This document shows positions 53,826 through 62,558 of a DNA stretch of 64,000 nucleotides, piece after piece. Numbering within the stretch: position 1 is the first letter of the stretch; the number at the start of each line of letters is the position of its first letter. The position numbers were made by a program, and so were the translations under genes. The notes beneath the pieces are model-generated. The model was given only the letters and a program-made list of their open reading frames with translations. It did not search any database and had not been told where the DNA came from. This DNA is from Caldilineaceae bacterium (lineage in GTDB: Bacteria; Chloroflexota; Anaerolineae; Caldilineales; Caldilineaceae), in the NCBI GenBank assembly GCA_022842065.1, contig JALHQH010000034.1:29802-93801 (forward strand), in the 5' to 3' direction.

Positions 53826-55433
53826 TCAACGAGGTGCGTCACGCCGTCCATCTCCATCACACCCCGTCACCAACACCAGGAGACGCTGCACCAACTGCGC
53901 ACTATTGCCATCAATGTCGGCGGTGAGTGCCACCACATCGCGTTCGCCGGCCCACAGGCGGTGGACGAGGTCGGTCAACTGCCAGCCCTTTGTGGCCCAA
54001 TCCGCTAGCTCCGTTTCAAGCGCGGCCTGCTGGTCGACATCGTCAACTGCGGCGGCAATGGCCTGCAGCAGGGGTTCAAATGCTTCCAGCACCTGCGCCA
54101 TGTCAGGACCTGACGAACCGCCGCTGATCAAGTCGGCATCGCGCAACTGCTGGAGCACAGCGTCCGCCTCCTCGGCGGGGAGATCCGCCAATGCGGCTTT
54201 CAGTGCTATGCCAAAATTCTCGCCTTCGAGTGCAAAGGCCGCCTGAATGGCCGGTGGTAGTGTAGCCAGTACGGCTTTTTGATGCTCACGGCGTTGCGCG
54301 GTCGCGGCCCGCTTCGCCTTTTCCGCCAACACCAATTCCCCGACGGCGGCGATGGCGGCGTCGCCGTCGGGGACGGTGCGTGGCAGGCGGTCAAAGAGCG
54401 CTCCAAAGCGCACGCCGTCGATCTGCTCGACCGTGGCCACCACGGCGGCGAAGGGGGGCGGGGCGGGAGGCAGGTCGGCGTTGGCTAGGTTGCTGATGGT
54501 TGTCGGCAACAGACCTGACTGCATTTGGAGCCGAATGGCCGCCGCGGCCAACCGATGAGCGAGCACCAGCGCTGGCGCAGCCTCCGCACTCTTCAGATAG
54601 TTCGCCAGGTTGTTGTGGCTGATCGCACAATCCTCGGGTTGGCCGGCCTGATACGAGTACCTCAAAGCGATATCTTCAAAGCGCACGGCGGTAGGGCGGT
54701 TGCCAGTCTTGTCTTCCAGATCAGCTCGGGCGCTGTAAACCTTACCCAAACCGAAAACATCTCGCTCCTGGGTAAAGGCATCGCGACAGGCCAGCAGTAG
54801 ATTGCGAGCATCGCTGATGCGCCCTAGCCGCAGCAGCGGGCCGTAGTCATTAAAGCGCGTGCGCGCCAGTTCCAGCACATCGGCGCCCCGTTCTGCTTTC
54901 CACTGCAACCGCCCGGCGTTGAGCGCCAGCGCAATGTCCCACTGTTCGCTTCGCATGGCAGCCTCGCGACCGGTGTCGAGCAACCCCTCGCGCACATTCC
55001 ACGGGTTGGCCGTCTCGTTAGCGTCGCTCGTCAGCGGCAGCGTCGCCAACTGTGGGCGCAGGGCCTCGACTGCGTCGAGTACTTCGGTATAGCGTCCCAG
55101 GGCGGCGAGCACCTGCAGGCGGCGATTCTCATCCCCCTGTTGAGTCCACGGCCCCAACCCGGCCTGACGGGTGTACTCAGCCTTCGTCGTCGCCAGCGTC
55201 AGCGCCTCGGGCAGGCAACCGGTGGTCATGAGCAGGTTGAGCAGTTCCCCGGCAGCAGTGGAGGCAATGCGATAGTCGTCTTTGGCGACGCTCTCGTCAA
55301 TCAGTTCGCGCAGCAGCGTCTCGGCCTCGGCGGTGCGTCCGGCCTGCCACAGGGTAGTGGCGAGGACGCCCCTGTCGATCTGTGAACGTTCTGTCCCAGC
55401 CGTGGCGGCGGCAATGTGACGCAGCAGGGGCAA
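53826..55433 (-). CDS. TPR-repeat protein, severed C-terminal half of the CHAT/NTPase protein
   Basis: About 535 residues of helical TPR-like repeats (GRTAEAETLLRELIDESVAKD; WDIALALNAGRLQWKAE; NNLANYLKSAEAAPALVLAH) with a final helical domain. No start codon with a ribosome site is present: the first in-frame candidate is TTG 55433, and open sequence continues a little upstream (KRDSSPATLAFALP). The preceding TPR helix (LLRQARWEEAAILLEG) is in another frame. The reading joins perfectly if one base is restored near 55478-55482, so this is very probably the rest of the gene at 55523. Confidence 0.8.
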   Translation of the reverse strand: MPLLRHIAAATAGTERSQIDRGVLATTLWQAGRTAEAETLLRELIDESVAKDDYRIASTAAGELLNLLMTTGCLPEALTLATTKAEYTRQAGLGPWTQQGDENRRLQVLAALGRYTEVLDAVEALRPQLATLPLTSDANETANPWNVREGLLDTGREAAMRSEQWDIALALNAGRLQWKAERGADVLELARTRFNDYGPLLRLGRISDARNLLLACRDAFTQERDVFGLGKVYSARADLEDKTGNRPTAVRFEDIALRYSYQAGQPEDCAISHNNLANYLKSAEAAPALVLAHRLAAAAIRLQMQSGLLPTTISNLANADLPPAPPPFAAVVATVEQIDGVRFGALFDRLPRTVPDGDAAIAAVGELVLAEKAKRAATAQRREHQKAVLATLPPAIQAAFALEGENFGIALKAALADLPAEEADAVLQQLRDADLISGGSSGPDMAQVLEAFEPLLQAIAAAVDDVDQQAALETELADWATKGWQLTDLVHRLWAGERDVVALTADIDGNSAQLVQRLLVLVTGCDGDGRRDAPR

Positions 55434-55522
55434 GGCGAAGGCGAGGGTGGCCGGGCTGCTGTCGCGCTTCAGGAGCCTTCGAGCAGGATGGCCGCCTCCT
55501 CCCAGCGCGCCTGGCGCAGCAG

Positions 55523-58153
55523 TTAGGGGACGCCGCGGCGGGCGCTCGTCACCACCTGGCCGCCGCCGCCGCTCAGCTCATTTTGCAGGCCACGTCGATA
55601 CCCGGCAATGTGATAGTCCCCCAACTCAATATCAGCCGACGCCAGCAGTGCGGGGTCGGCCGCGGCGCGTACGCTCTCGGCGACGCCGGGGTGGATGGGG
55701 TAGGTCGTGCCTTGCTGAGCCAGCATGGCCAGCACCGTGGCCAGGTCGGGCCGTTCGTCCGCCGGCTCTGCTGCCAGCAGGGTTTCAAGTTGGGCGATCT
55801 GGGCCGGCGCAAAGGTAGGGGGGCTCACGGCCAGAAGCCCGGCGCGTTCGAGGGTGGCGAGGGCCGCGGGCAGGTCATATTCTGGCGCGGCCAGTGCGGC
55901 GGTCGCGACCGGGGCCGCCGGGTGTTCCTCGTCGACCAACCGCTTGAGAAAATCGCGCCAGTTGATCTCGACAATCTCCCCGGTGCGGTCATCCGGTTCG
56001 ATGCGGCAGAGGAAGGTGAAGAGCAGGCCGGCGACCGGGGGCAGCAGGGCGGTGACGCCGGCGGTCCAGCCGTGGAGGGCATCAACAAAGGCCGCGTCGT
56101 CCTGGCGGCTCTCACCCTCCCGCGTGGTACCGCGCGCAAAGAAGGCGTCGAGTAGGTTGCTGCGGTCGGTCAGTTCGGCAGCCGCCGCGGCGATACGGGC
56201 CGCCAGCGCGGCGCGGTCGGTGGCGAGGCCGTCGGCCAGTTCGAGCAGCTTGGGGTGGCCCTGCACCACGCGCAGCGTCGCCTGCAACAGGCTGCGCCCC
56301 GCCTCATCATCAAAGAGGCGGCACAGGTGGGGTAACTCGTGGGCGAGCAGCACACTTTCGGCGAAGCTCAGCGCGTGGATCGGCTCAATCAGCAGCCGTG
56401 GGTGGTCGGCCAGCGCCGCGGGCAGCCGCTGCGCGGTCAGGATCAGGCGCGACGGCCCCTCGTGGCTCAGCAGTGCGGCGATCACCTCACCCCAGAGCGG
56501 GTCGCGCCACTGATTGCTGTTGGTCAGCAGCCCCTCCAGGTTGTCGAGCACGAGGAGCAGCGCGCTCTCGTGCAGCAACGCACGCAGCCGGGGCAACGTG
56601 TAGCCGCGAAAGCGCGCGGGGTCAGCGAGCGCGCTGGTCAGCCCCAGTTCCGGCTCATTGAGCTGCATCTCGATGTCCAGCAGCAGGTTGTAGAGCGTGT
56701 CGGCGATCTCGCGGTCCCCCTCGGGCGCGCGGTGCCAGACATAGCCGACAAAGCGCCTCTGCTCGTGGCGATAGGCCAGCTCGAGCGCGCAGGTCGTCTT
56801 GCCACTGCCGGGCATGCCATAGAAGAAGACACCCCGTTTGGCGCTGCGCGGGGCGAGCGCCTGGCTGGCGCGCAGCAGCGGCTGTAAGCGCCCGACCAGC
56901 CGCGGCGGCTCGGGGGGAAAGGCGATGCCCAGCCCCACCGTCGGCAGCGCAAAGCCGTCTGATGGACGCGGCGGCGGCGTCAGTTGTAATGTCGTCGCGG
57001 TCGGCCCGACGAGCAGCGGCGTCACCGCGGAGAGGGGCGGCTTGGCGATCGGCGTGGCGAGCGCGTCACGCAGCGCCAGGTGGAGCGCGGCGGGCAAGGG
57101 TTGGCCGCGGTCGAGCAGCTTGTCATAGAGCGCCAACATCAGCTCGGTGGCAAAGGCATCGCCGACCGGGTAGCGCATGGCCAGGGTGGCGCAGGCGAGC
57201 CGCGCGGCCAGCGTCTGCGCCAGGCTCGGCAGGGTCAGCGGCGCGGTTGCGGTCAGCGCTTCGCCCTCCGCCCCCTCCTGGCGCGTCGGCAGCCGGTCCA
57301 GCCCCAGTTGCACGCGGGCCGCGGCGTGGCTGCCCGCGCCGCTGTAACAGGCGTCGAGGATCAGCAGCTTGAGCCGCCCGCGCGCCAGGTCGAGCAGATC
57401 GCCCAGTTCCGCGGCGTTGATGGCATCGCTGCCGCCGCGCTCATCTTCCAACAACAGTTCGCCCTGTGCGCCGTGGCCCGAGAGGTGGATAATGTCCCAG
57501 CCCGCGCCCTCTTCCAGCGCGTCTTGCAGGGTGGCGCGCGTGGCGCCATATTGAAGGACACGCAGTTCGACCGCCCGGCTGCGCGTCTGCACCAGCTCAC
57601 GCACAAGCTGTTGCAGCCCATAGCGCTCGCGGCGCAGATTGAGCGGGTTGGCCGCCACCGGCAGGCTAAACGCGGCGAGGACACGCACGCTCGCCGCTGG
57701 TTCCGCAGGCGGTTGGGGGCGCACGCGGCCAGGAGTCGGCGGTTCGCCCACGGTGTAGACAAAGCGCAGCCCGGCGTCGACAAAGCGGGCGCCGTCGGCA
57801 AAGCAGGCCAACTCCCACGGCCGCAACAGCAGATCGTGGGCAGTGGGCGGCACGAAGACGGTGATCGGCGTGGCCGTCCCCCTACGCTGTTGCCAGAGCA
57901 CGTCACGCAGCGCGCCAAAGAAGTGTGCGCCGATCCAGATGCCGAGATCGATCAGCTGTTGTTCGGGGGAATAGACTTCGCTGTAATAGTCGAGATAGGC
58001 ACCGAGGTCGAGCCAGGCCGCATACTCCCGGCTCGTGGGATCGACGCGCACAGCCTGGTCCGCCAGCAGCGCGCCGCGCGCGTCATAGAGCCGCCAGTGC
58101 CAGCGGGTGGGGTCGAGATAGTCGCTCAGCTGCAGTTGGAGTGGCGCGGTCAT
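55523..58153 (-). CDS. CHAT-domain caspase-like peptidase fused to a STAND NTPase
   Basis: 876 residues; ATG 58153 has AGGAGG 9 nt upstream and an extended -10 promoter further up. CHAT dyad: H227 in HLSGHGAQGE and C269 in ILDACYSGAGS. The NTPase follows with Walker A GMPGSGKTT (446-454) and Walker B LLLVLDNLEG (D537), then a helical region. It ends with TAA (ARRGVP stop), but the same frame continues LLRQARWEEAAILLEG, a TPR helix, before a frameshift. STAND proteins sense a trigger through repeats, oligomerise with ATP and switch on the fused effector, here a cysteine peptidase. Probably a defence or cell-death switch, now perhaps broken. Confidence 0.9.
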   Translation of the reverse strand: MTAPLQLQLSDYLDPTRWHWRLYDARGALLADQAVRVDPTSREYAAWLDLGAYLDYYSEVYSPEQQLIDLGIWIGAHFFGALRDVLWQQRRGTATPITVFVPPTAHDLLLRPWELACFADGARFVDAGLRFVYTVGEPPTPGRVRPQPPAEPAASVRVLAAFSLPVAANPLNLRRERYGLQQLVRELVQTRSRAVELRVLQYGATRATLQDALEEGAGWDIIHLSGHGAQGELLLEDERGGSDAINAAELGDLLDLARGRLKLLILDACYSGAGSHAAARVQLGLDRLPTRQEGAEGEALTATAPLTLPSLAQTLAARLACATLAMRYPVGDAFATELMLALYDKLLDRGQPLPAALHLALRDALATPIAKPPLSAVTPLLVGPTATTLQLTPPPRPSDGFALPTVGLGIAFPPEPPRLVGRLQPLLRASQALAPRSAKRGVFFYGMPGSGKTTCALELAYRHEQRRFVGYVWHRAPEGDREIADTLYNLLLDIEMQLNEPELGLTSALADPARFRGYTLPRLRALLHESALLLVLDNLEGLLTNSNQWRDPLWGEVIAALLSHEGPSRLILTAQRLPAALADHPRLLIEPIHALSFAESVLLAHELPHLCRLFDDEAGRSLLQATLRVVQGHPKLLELADGLATDRAALAARIAAAAAELTDRSNLLDAFFARGTTREGESRQDDAAFVDALHGWTAGVTALLPPVAGLLFTFLCRIEPDDRTGEIVEINWRDFLKRLVDEEHPAAPVATAALAAPEYDLPAALATLERAGLLAVSPPTFAPAQIAQLETLLAAEPADERPDLATVLAMLAQQGTTYPIHPGVAESVRAAADPALLASADIELGDYHIAGYRRGLQNELSGGGGQVVTSARRGVP

Positions 58154-58292
58154 CGATTCGCCTCCTGGGGTTGAGGCTCATCGCAAAGTAGGTGGGGCGT
58201 CGGTCTGGCGCTAGTCAAGCCAGGGGTGAAGCGCACCCGTTCAACCGATGAGCGCTGACAGCAACTTAGAGATTGATGGTCGTTGCCGCGCC

Positions 58293-58301
58293 ATTATACC
58301 A
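58293..58301 (-). promoter_or_regulatory. Extended -10 promoter of the CHAT gene
   Basis: On the minus strand TGGTATAAT, a perfect extended -10. No good -35, as is usual for this class. Leader of about 130 nt. Confidence 0.55.
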
Positions 58302-58332
58302 TGCTACCGTTTGCTGGGGAAAAGTGAACGCC

Positions 58333-58400
58333 CGTAGGTCAGCGCCTCCGGCGTGACGGGTTTCCCATCGCCCGTGTCACGCCAGAGGCGCTAACCTACG
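58333..58400. repeat. 28-bp imperfect hairpin
   Basis: Arms 58333-58360 and 58371-58400 (CGTAGGT.AGCGCCTC and complement), differing by two mismatches and a 2-nt bulge, loop 10 nt. Lies 29 bp after the epimerase stop and before the CHAT promoter. Confidence 0.75.
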
Positions 58401-58429
58401 TGTATAAATCCGCGTTCTATCCTCCCTCC

Positions 58430-59455
58430 CTACACCGGCACGACCCCAATATCCTCCCCCCGCCGGAAAGCGAGTGCGTCGTTGAGCATATCGGCATAGG
58501 TGTAGCGTGGCTCGTAGCCGAGGATGCTACGAGCCTTGGCATTCGAGATGTTGAACCACCAGAGGAATGGCATCTTGACCTCCAGGTAGGGGCGGTCGCT
58601 GTTGGCGGAAATCAGTTTGGCGACATTGACAAAGGAGGTCGCGGTCGGCCCGACCAGGTTGAAGGCTTGGCCGACGGCATCTTTGCTGTCCATGACGCGA
58701 ATGATGCCATCGACGGTGTCGCGCACGTCGGTGAAGGGGAGGCCCCACGAGTTGCCCTCGCTGTCGGTTATCGCGCAGACGCCGTTGGGCGTTTTCATCG
58801 CCTCGGCAACGGCGGCTTTGGCGGCTTCGACTTTTTCGGCACCAAACCAGGGTACTTTGCCGGGGGCGGTCCACTCCTGGTTGACATAGAGATCAAGCCA
58901 GGCGGGGTAGAAGAGTTGCAGCGGTTCGTCGGCTGCAATCACCGAGCCGAAGCGCATGATCTTGACCGGCAGGTTGTATTGGCGCTGATAGGTGTAAAAC
59001 ATTTGCTCGGACATCAGTTTGGTCAGGGCATAGATGTCGATGGGCCGTTGCGGGTGATCTTCATAGAAGGTGGTGCGGTCGGAGACAAAGGGGTGATAGG
59101 CCTGGTCGGTGCCGGCGAGAAGAATGCTCTGGATCTTGGTGCTGGAACGGACCGCCCCTTCAAGTACATTGAGGGTGCCGAAAGAATTGATCTCGACCAT
59201 GCGTTGCACGGTGGAACTGCCCTGCTTCATCTGTGCGGCGAGATGGACAATGGCGTCGACCCCGTCACAGGCGCGATAAACGCCCTCAGCATCGTGCATG
59301 TCCGCTTCATAGACTTCCACGCCCAGCTTCTGCACCTTCTCCGTCTTGGGGTCGCCGGGGAAGATCAGCCCGCGGATTGTGTCGCCCCGCTTCATCAATT
59401 GATGGGCCAAATTGGCCCCAACCCGGCCACTGATGCCGGTAATGAGAACTTTCAT
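58430..59455 (-). CDS. NAD-dependent epimerase/dehydratase (extended SDR)
   Basis: 341 residues from ATG 59455 (AAGGAG about 11 nt upstream). Nucleotide site LITGISGRVGANLA, catalytic IYALTKLMSEQ (YxxxK), and LAGTDQAY on the serine/threonine strand. Acts on a nucleotide sugar or a free aldose/ketose. It lies in a minus-strand operon downstream of the SDR and ABC genes, so it is probably part of the same sugar pathway. Confidence 0.88.
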   Translation of the reverse strand: MKVLITGISGRVGANLAHQLMKRGDTIRGLIFPGDPKTEKVQKLGVEVYEADMHDAEGVYRACDGVDAIVHLAAQMKQGSSTVQRMVEINSFGTLNVLEGAVRSSTKIQSILLAGTDQAYHPFVSDRTTFYEDHPQRPIDIYALTKLMSEQMFYTYQRQYNLPVKIMRFGSVIAADEPLQLFYPAWLDLYVNQEWTAPGKVPWFGAEKVEAAKAAVAEAMKTPNGVCAITDSEGNSWGLPFTDVRDTVDGIIRVMDSKDAVGQAFNLVGPTATSFVNVAKLISANSDRPYLEVKMPFLWWFNISNAKARSILGYEPRYTYADMLNDALAFRRGEDIGVVPV

Positions 59456-59520
59456 GGATTTGATACTCCTTGTGCTTATCGTTAACATGTTGGTATAGAC
59501 TTTAAGCAGCGATAAGAGGG

Positions 59521-59647
59521 TGAAGGGGTGAAGGGGTGAAGGGGTGAAGGGGTGAAGGGGTGAAGGGGTGAAGGGGTGAAGGGGTGATTGAACGTCACCC
59601 TGTCACCCTGTCACCCCTTCACCCTGTCACCTTGTCACCCCCTCACC
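59521..59647. repeat. Tandem TGAAGGGG array with inverted GTCACCCT array
   Basis: Eight consecutive 8-mers TGAAGGGG from 59521, then a right arm of CACCCTGT/CACCCCTT units (59595-59647), together a long imperfect hairpin. The unit resembles that at 7361-7480. Starts 4 bp from the stop of the SDR on the right and fills the gap to the epimerase gene. Confidence 0.8.
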
Positions 59648-59651
59648 CTCC

Positions 59652-60443
59652 CTACCAAACACTCCACCCGCCGTCGACAATCACATCCTGGCCGGTCATG
59701 AACTTGGCACCGGGGGAGGCGAGGAAGACGACGGCGGCTTTCAGGTCATCGGTTTCGCCCAGGCGTTGCATGGGGGTGCCATCGATCAGGGCGGCTTTGA
59801 CCTCGGTGGTAAGGCGTTCTTCATTCTGTTCGGAGGGGAACATGCCGGGGCTGAGCGAGTTGATGGTGACGCCGTGGGGGGCGAACTTGGGGGCGAAGTA
59901 GTGGGTGATGCCGTGGACCCCATGTTTGCTGGCGAAGTAGGAGGGGATGTCCCAATTCTCGATACCAGGATAACGGCGGCGATCACCAGCGATGCTGCCA
60001 TAGATCGAGGCGATGTTGACGATCCGTCCCCAGCCCCGTTCCATCATCGCCGGGGCAAAGAGCTGGATCAGGCGGAAGGTGGCGTCGAGATTAAGTGCGG
60101 TAACCTCGCGCCAGTCGGCCAGCGTCACCTCTAGCCACGGCTTCAGTAGCCCAAAGCCAGCGTTGTTGACCAGGATGTCAACCTGGCCGGCCTCCTGTTG
60201 TAGCCGTAACACGTCCTCTTCTACCGTAATATCGGCGGGGATCACGGTGACGGCGGCCCCCAACTGCTGTGCTTGTTGCGCACAATCTTCCAGCGGCGCT
60301 TGGCGACGCCCGCAGACCACCAGATCCGCGCCGGCCTCAGCCAGTCCCAGTGCCATCTGCAAGCCGAGGCCGGTTCCGGCGCCGGTCACCAGGGCCCGCT
60401 TGCCGGCCAGGCTTAATAGTTCCAAATGTGTCGATCTGGTCAT
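59652..60443 (-). CDS. Short-chain dehydrogenase/reductase
   Basis: 263 residues; ATG with GGGAGAG upstream. Classical SDR marks: TGAGTGLG (about 21-28), NNAG, and the catalytic set S in NIASIYGS and SYFASKHG (YxxxK). Length and C-terminal GGWSVW fit gluconate/ketoreductase-like SDRs. Lies behind the ABC importer genes, so it probably oxidises or reduces the imported sugar or polyol. Confidence 0.92.
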   Translation of the reverse strand: MTRSTHLELLSLAGKRALVTGAGTGLGLQMALGLAEAGADLVVCGRRQAPLEDCAQQAQQLGAAVTVIPADITVEEDVLRLQQEAGQVDILVNNAGFGLLKPWLEVTLADWREVTALNLDATFRLIQLFAPAMMERGWGRIVNIASIYGSIAGDRRRYPGIENWDIPSYFASKHGVHGITHYFAPKFAPHGVTINSLSPGMFPSEQNEERLTTEVKAALIDGTPMQRLGETDDLKAAVVFLASPGAKFMTGQDVIVDGGWSVW

Positions 60444-60467
60444 TTTTCTCTCCCGTTATGGTTGATG

Positions 60468-60573
60468 GCTCGTCACCACGCTCTGCGTGGTGATGCCGGT
60501 GGGACGCTCTGCGTCCTGAAGGAAGGACGCAGAGCGTCCCCACTGCATTCCGCCAGAGACCGGCGGAACGAGC
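60468..60573. repeat. 106-bp triple-hairpin element, family B
   Basis: Ends GCTCGTCACC and GGAACGAGC. First hairpin TCACCACGC/GCGTGGTGA, second an 18-19-bp stem 60499-60516 with 60524-60543 (GGACGCTCTGCGTCC core), third CCGCC/GGCGG. It ends exactly at the stop codon of the ABC fusion gene and lies 24 bp before the SDR start. Same order and orientation as 36507-36637. Confidence 0.78.
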
Positions 60574-62418
60574 TTAGGCTGTTGTGGCCGGGACGATGCC
60601 GGCCATGAGGTGGACCAGGTTGGCCTGCGAAATGCCTTTGGTCGGCCCATCATAGACGACCTGCCCCAGGCGCAACACGACGATGCGGTCGGCCACTTCA
60701 AAGACGATCTCGATATCATGGGTGATCATCAGCACGGCGACCTGACGTTCGGCCAGGGTGCGGATCAGGTGCAGCACATTGCGTGTCTGCGCCACACCCA
60801 AGGCGGCGGTCGGCTCATCGAGGATGGCGAGGACCACATCATCGGTGACGGTGCGCGCAATCGCGACTGATTGGCGCTGGCCACCAGAGAGCGAACCAAC
60901 CGGGCGGTCATAATCTTCCAGGGCGATATTCAGTTCGAGCAAGCGCTGGCGGGCGATCTCCTTGCTGGCCCGATCATCGCGCAGGGAAAGGGGACCCCAG
61001 TTGGTGCGGCGCGGTTCCTTGCCCAGCACCATGTTGTGCGCCGCGCCCAGGTTGGCGCAGAGGGCCAGATCCTGGTAGACCGTCTCCACACCGGCGCGGC
61101 GTGCGTCAAAGGGACTGGTAAAGTTGACCGGTTGGCCCAACAATTCAGTTGTCCCTCGGTCCGGCTGGATCGCACCACTGATCATCTTGATTACCGTGCT
61201 TTTGCCCGCGCCGTTGTCACCGACGAGACAGACCACCTCGCCTGCGTTGACCGCAAAACCCACATTGTAGGCTGCGGTCACGGCACCATAACTCTTGGCC
61301 AGTTCACGACAGCGGAAGACGATCTGATTGGCCAGTTGTTTCGCCGCGGCCAAAGGCGTTGGTGACTTTTGCTCAGCCCGTGCTTTTTCCAAGAGCGCTT
61401 CGCGGCGGTCGGACTGCGGCTCAACCGTCACGGCCCGTTCGCGGCGCACGGCCCCATATTGGTCGGCCCCCAAGGCCAGCAGCAACATGAGCCCGCGCGC
61501 GATCTGTTGATACCAATCCTGTAAACCGGCAAAGATCAGGCCGGTGTTGAGCACGGCAATCGTCGCCACGCCGATGAAGATACCAAAGGGATGACCACCG
61601 CCGCCGGCAAAGCTGACGCCACCGAGGATCACGGCGGTAAGCACATCCAGTTCAAAACTCAGCCCAATCGAAGGGGTGCCGCTGCCCAGGCGCGCCGTGG
61701 CCAGGGTGGCGACCAGCCCCATCAACAGCCCGTTGAAGGTGTAGAGGCCCACCACCATACGCTGTGTGTTGATCCCACTCAGCCGCGCCGCCAGGCTGTT
61801 ACCCCCCACGGCAAAGACGCGCAGCCCAATCACCGTGCGGGTCAAGACGAGGCCACCCACGATAAAGATGACCGCCGCAATCAGCACCGGCACGGGGGCC
61901 GAGCCAATGCGCGTCCGGCCAATCGCGATAAAACTTTCGGGAAAGCCAAAGACCGAGACACCGCCGGAAACGACATAGGCCATGCCGCGAAAGATTGCCG
62001 CGGTGCCGATGGTGACGATGATCGGGGAGATTTTGAGCACGCGCACCAGCGTGCCGTTGAGCAGCCCCAGCAGTGCGCCAAAGCCTAACCCAATCAGCAC
62101 GGTGAGCAGCGGGTTCTGCGTCAACACCGCGGCGCGGGCGACAACGACTGAGGTCAGCGCATATTGGCCACCAATCGAGAGATCGACATTGCCGGAGATG
62201 AGCAAGAAGCCACTGCCAATCGCCGCAATCGCAATCGACGAGATGTTGAGCAAGGTCGCAAAGGCGTTGTCAATCGTAAAAAAGTTGTCGTAGCGTAGCC
62301 CAAAAAAGAGGATCAGGGCGATACAGAGCACGCCCAGCCCCAACCGGTTACGCCAATCCCAAGCCAAGCTAGCTGGGCGCGCCCGCCCACGCAGCGCGCC
62401 AAGTGAAGTGACGGACAT
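60574..62418 (-). CDS. Sugar ABC transporter: RbsC-like permease fused to an RbsA-like ATPase
   Basis: 614 residues. N-terminal part (about 25-330) is a BPD_transp_2 permease with about eight to ten helices (GNVDLSIGGQYALTS; GINTQRMVVGLYTFNG). C-terminal part (about 365-610) is one ABC ATPase: Walker A VGDNGAGKST, signature LSGGQRQ, Walker B LAILDEPTAAL, His-loop MITHD. Normally permease and ATPase are separate and RbsA has two ATPase halves; here one is fused behind the permease, so a dimer would provide two sites. Partner of the binding protein upstream. Confidence 0.9.
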   Translation of the reverse strand: MSVTSLGALRGRARPASLAWDWRNRLGLGVLCIALILFFGLRYDNFFTIDNAFATLLNISSIAIAAIGSGFLLISGNVDLSIGGQYALTSVVVARAAVLTQNPLLTVLIGLGFGALLGLLNGTLVRVLKISPIIVTIGTAAIFRGMAYVVSGGVSVFGFPESFIAIGRTRIGSAPVPVLIAAVIFIVGGLVLTRTVIGLRVFAVGGNSLAARLSGINTQRMVVGLYTFNGLLMGLVATLATARLGSGTPSIGLSFELDVLTAVILGGVSFAGGGGHPFGIFIGVATIAVLNTGLIFAGLQDWYQQIARGLMLLLALGADQYGAVRRERAVTVEPQSDRREALLEKARAEQKSPTPLAAAKQLANQIVFRCRELAKSYGAVTAAYNVGFAVNAGEVVCLVGDNGAGKSTVIKMISGAIQPDRGTTELLGQPVNFTSPFDARRAGVETVYQDLALCANLGAAHNMVLGKEPRRTNWGPLSLRDDRASKEIARQRLLELNIALEDYDRPVGSLSGGQRQSVAIARTVTDDVVLAILDEPTAALGVAQTRNVLHLIRTLAERQVAVLMITHDIEIVFEVADRIVVLRLGQVVYDGPTKGISQANLVHLMAGIVPATTA

Positions 62419-62471
62419 AGGGTCGATTCCTTGCTAATAATTAATGGAAAATAATTAATTATTAATTGTCG
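62419..62471. other. AT-rich inverted repeat next to element
   Basis: TAATAATTAATGG and ATAATTAATTATTAATT units form an AT-rich imperfect palindrome (62432-62468) between the ABC fusion gene start and the hairpin element at 62472. Confidence 0.5.
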
Positions 62472-62554
62472 GCTGGTTCCCATCGCGCGGCGTGGGAACG
62501 GCGGCGGGACGCGCCGCGTCCCGCCGTGTATTCCACGCCGCGTGTGAAACGAGC
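62472..62554. repeat. 83-bp hairpin element, family B
   Basis: Ends GCTGGTTCCCA and GTGTGAAACGAGC. GTTCCCA/TGGGAAC hairpin, then a perfect 11-bp stem CGGCGGGACGC with its complement (62502-62526). CGCGGCGTG can alternatively pair with CACGCCGCG near 62534, so two folds compete. Ends 4 bp from the stop of the binding-protein gene. Confidence 0.7.
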
Positions 62555-62558
62555 ATGA

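Noticed and set aside
53692..58174. Long plus-strand open frames opposite the CHAT, TPR and subtilase genes
   Set aside because: They are GC-rich antisense shadows: Arg/Gly/Ala-rich, no domains and no ribosome sites, whereas the minus-strand products have clear motifs.
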